Positions 6,337 to 7,400 of a stretch of 7,400 nucleotides of DNA are shown in pieces (within the stretch, counting starts at the first letter, position 1; each line of letters begins with the position of its first letter). The DNA is from an uncultured Eubacteriales bacterium. GTDB taxonomy: Bacteria; Bacillota_A; Clostridia; Lachnospirales; Lachnospiraceae. The notes under the pieces are model-generated. The model was not told the DNA's origin. It searched no databases and saw nothing but the letters and a program-made list of their open reading frames with translations. The DNA is taken from NCBI GenBank assembly GCA_902803345.1, contig CADCPV010000087.1:1-7400 (forward strand). The letters are read 5' to 3'. The position numbers and the translations under genes were made by a program.

Positions 6337-7073
6337 TTCGCGGCAGTTTTTCCGCTGCCCTTCTTCGAAAGCCCCGACAGAAGCTCTGTCCGTTCCGCAC
6401 CGGTCACAAAGCGCCACTCGCCCGGCTTCATTTTTCCGAGAAGGACGTTCATAATCCGAACTCTTTTTAATGCAGTCACTTCATAGCCGCAGCTCTGGCA
6501 CATCCGCCGGATCTGCCGGTTCAGGCCCTGCGTCAGGACAATTGTGAAGCGCCGGCCGCCGGTCTTTTTCACTTTGCAGGCGGCCGTCGTTTTCTGCAGT
6601 TCTGAGAGGTAAATGCCCTTCTCCATCCGCTTCAGGAAAGATTCCGTCAGGTCATGACTGACCGTTACTTCGTATTCTTTCTCATGCTTTCCGGAGGCTT
6701 TTGTGATCTCCGATGCAAAAGCGCCGTCGTTTGTGAGAAATAAGAGGCCCTCTGAGTCCTTGTCGAGCCGGCCCACCGGATACAGGCGTCCGTTGTAGTC
6801 GATCAGCGAGAGGACATTTTCCTCGCCGCGGAAATCCTTTGTCGTACAGACATAGCCCGTCGGTTTATTCAGCGCAATAATGACTTTTTCGGGGCTCCTC
6901 GTATCGACAAGAGCCCCGTTCACGCGGATTTCGTCCGCATCTGTAACCTTCTGACCGAGGGAGGCGGGCTTTCCGTTGACGAGAATCCGGCCCTCCTCTG
7001 TGAGGCGGTCCGCTTCCCGGCGGGAGCATACACCCCGGTCGCTCAGGTATTTATTCAGTCTGATTTCTTCCAT
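6330..7073 (-). CDS. rluF: 23S rRNA pseudouridine synthase, RluF type (RsuA/RluB/RluE/RluF family)
   Basis: Converts a uridine to pseudouridine in 23S rRNA; E. coli RluF modifies U2604 near the peptidyl transferase centre. The 247 residues start with an S4 RNA-binding domain (RLNKYLSDRGVCSRREADR at 5-23, then ILVNGKPA). The catalytic domain has ALNKPTGYVCTT (67-78), the active-site block YPVGRLDKDSEGLLFLTNDG (98-117) with catalytic Asp104, and the RNA-contact block QGLNRQIRRMC followed by GYEVTALKRVRIMNV. The last segment and the ending LGKMKPGEWR resemble RluF more than RluB or RsuA. The C-terminus is a short basic tail. The start fits the family opening, but there is no good ribosome binding site within normal range; the nearest GAGG is 17 bases away inside the end of the HPt gene, which suggests re-initiation after that gene, 12 bases upstream. 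The exact target uridine in this organism is inferred. Confidence 0.88.
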   Translation of the reverse strand: MEEIRLNKYLSDRGVCSRREADRLTEEGRILVNGKPASLGQKVTDADEIRVNGALVDTRSPEKVIIALNKPTGYVCTTKDFRGEENVLSLIDYNGRLYPVGRLDKDSEGLLFLTNDGAFASEITKASGKHEKEYEVTVSHDLTESFLKRMEKGIYLSELQKTTAACKVKKTGGRRFTIVLTQGLNRQIRRMCQSCGYEVTALKRVRIMNVLLGKMKPGEWRFVTGAERTELLSGLSKKGSGKTAAKR

Positions 7074-7085
7074 GGTTTCTGTCTG

Positions 7086-7400
7086 TCAGGCCTCTTCTGC
7101 AAGACGCGAAAGCGTCTCCCGCGCAGTCCGGATCTTCTCGAAATATGCCTGATAATCCGCTCCGGTCCGGGCGCGAAGCTCTTCTGTAAGCGCAGATGTC
7201 GGATCAAAAATAGGCGTCAGCGAAAGGTTTCCGAGCGCACCTTTCAAAGCATGCGCAGCCTCGAATGCCGCTGTCTCGTCGCCGGCCTGGAGCGCCTGCT
7301 CCAGCAGATCAAAATTCCGGTCCTGGAGTTCCATTTTGACCAGGCGCAGATAAAAGCCTTCGTTGTTCATGCAGCGTGTCAGTCCCTCATCGACCGCAGC
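7086..7400 (-). CDS. HPt-domain (histidine phosphotransfer) protein, partial at N-terminus
   Basis: A small helical protein with the phosphotransfer motif AHALKGALGNLSL, whose histidine (codon at 7251-7253) would accept and pass on a phosphoryl group between receiver domains or kinases. The reading frame does not begin at the ATG at 7368-7370: it stays open to the window edge, adding AAVDEGLTRC before MNNEGFYLRL. Related clostridial HPt proteins, as I recall, have this ...EGL.RCMNNE.FYLRL block internally, so the true start lies beyond 7400. The ATG at 7368-7370 also has no ribosome binding site. 104 residues are visible, near the usual full length of 110-120. No kinase or receiver partner is in view. 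It is the first visible gene of the cluster with rluF and ligA; the stop TGA lies 12 bases before rluF. Confidence 0.85.
   Translation of the reverse strand, partial: AAVDEGLTRCMNNEGFYLRLVKMELQDRNFDLLEQALQAGDETAAFEAAHALKGALGNLSLTPIFDPTSALTEELRARTGADYQAYFEKIRTARETLSRLAEEA

Noticed and set aside
1..7400. CRISPR array, tRNA or rRNA gene, prophage or insertion sequence genes
   Set aside because: No repeated spacer pattern, no tRNA-like or rRNA-like segments, and no transposase, integrase or phage structural gene was seen.

Overview
The window looks like part of a chromosome from the Clostridia, most probably a Lachnospiraceae-type anaerobe with roughly balanced GC. This rests on recall of protein families, not on a search. 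The seryl-tRNA synthetase, the divergent NAD-dependent DNA ligase, the DUF3881-like protein and the HPt protein all resemble their Lachnospiraceae relatives. Every gene I can support is on the minus strand, so transcription runs from high to low coordinates.

Right side (7400 to 4374): a tight cluster of an HPt-domain protein (its start lies outside the window), a 23S rRNA pseudouridine synthase of the RluF type, and LigA. The gaps are 12 and 6 bases. The ligA ribosome binding site overlaps the rluF stop codon, so this is very likely one transcript with coupled translation. The functions (phosphorelay, rRNA modification, DNA joining) do not form an obvious pathway.

Middle (4373 to 2000): a short intergenic region with a perfect 11-bp inverted repeat, then a 752-residue protein that I cannot assign to a named family. 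Its centre carries the catalytic signature of the atypical kinase group that includes HipA, Fam20C, PI3/PI4 kinases and actin-fragmin kinase: GNIDRHAGN followed by GIDNDSSFG. Long helical, charged regions flank it, with no signal peptide or membrane segment. It is the most interesting object in the window.

A 345-base non-coding gap (1655 to 1999) holds a strong hairpin that could terminate the kinase transcript, a REP-like inverted repeat built around GGTACC, and a well-formed sigma-A promoter with extended -10 for serS. No T-box is visible.

Left side (1654 to 1): serS, then after 35 bases the 5' part of a DUF3881-like gene that runs off the window. These two probably share the serS promoter.
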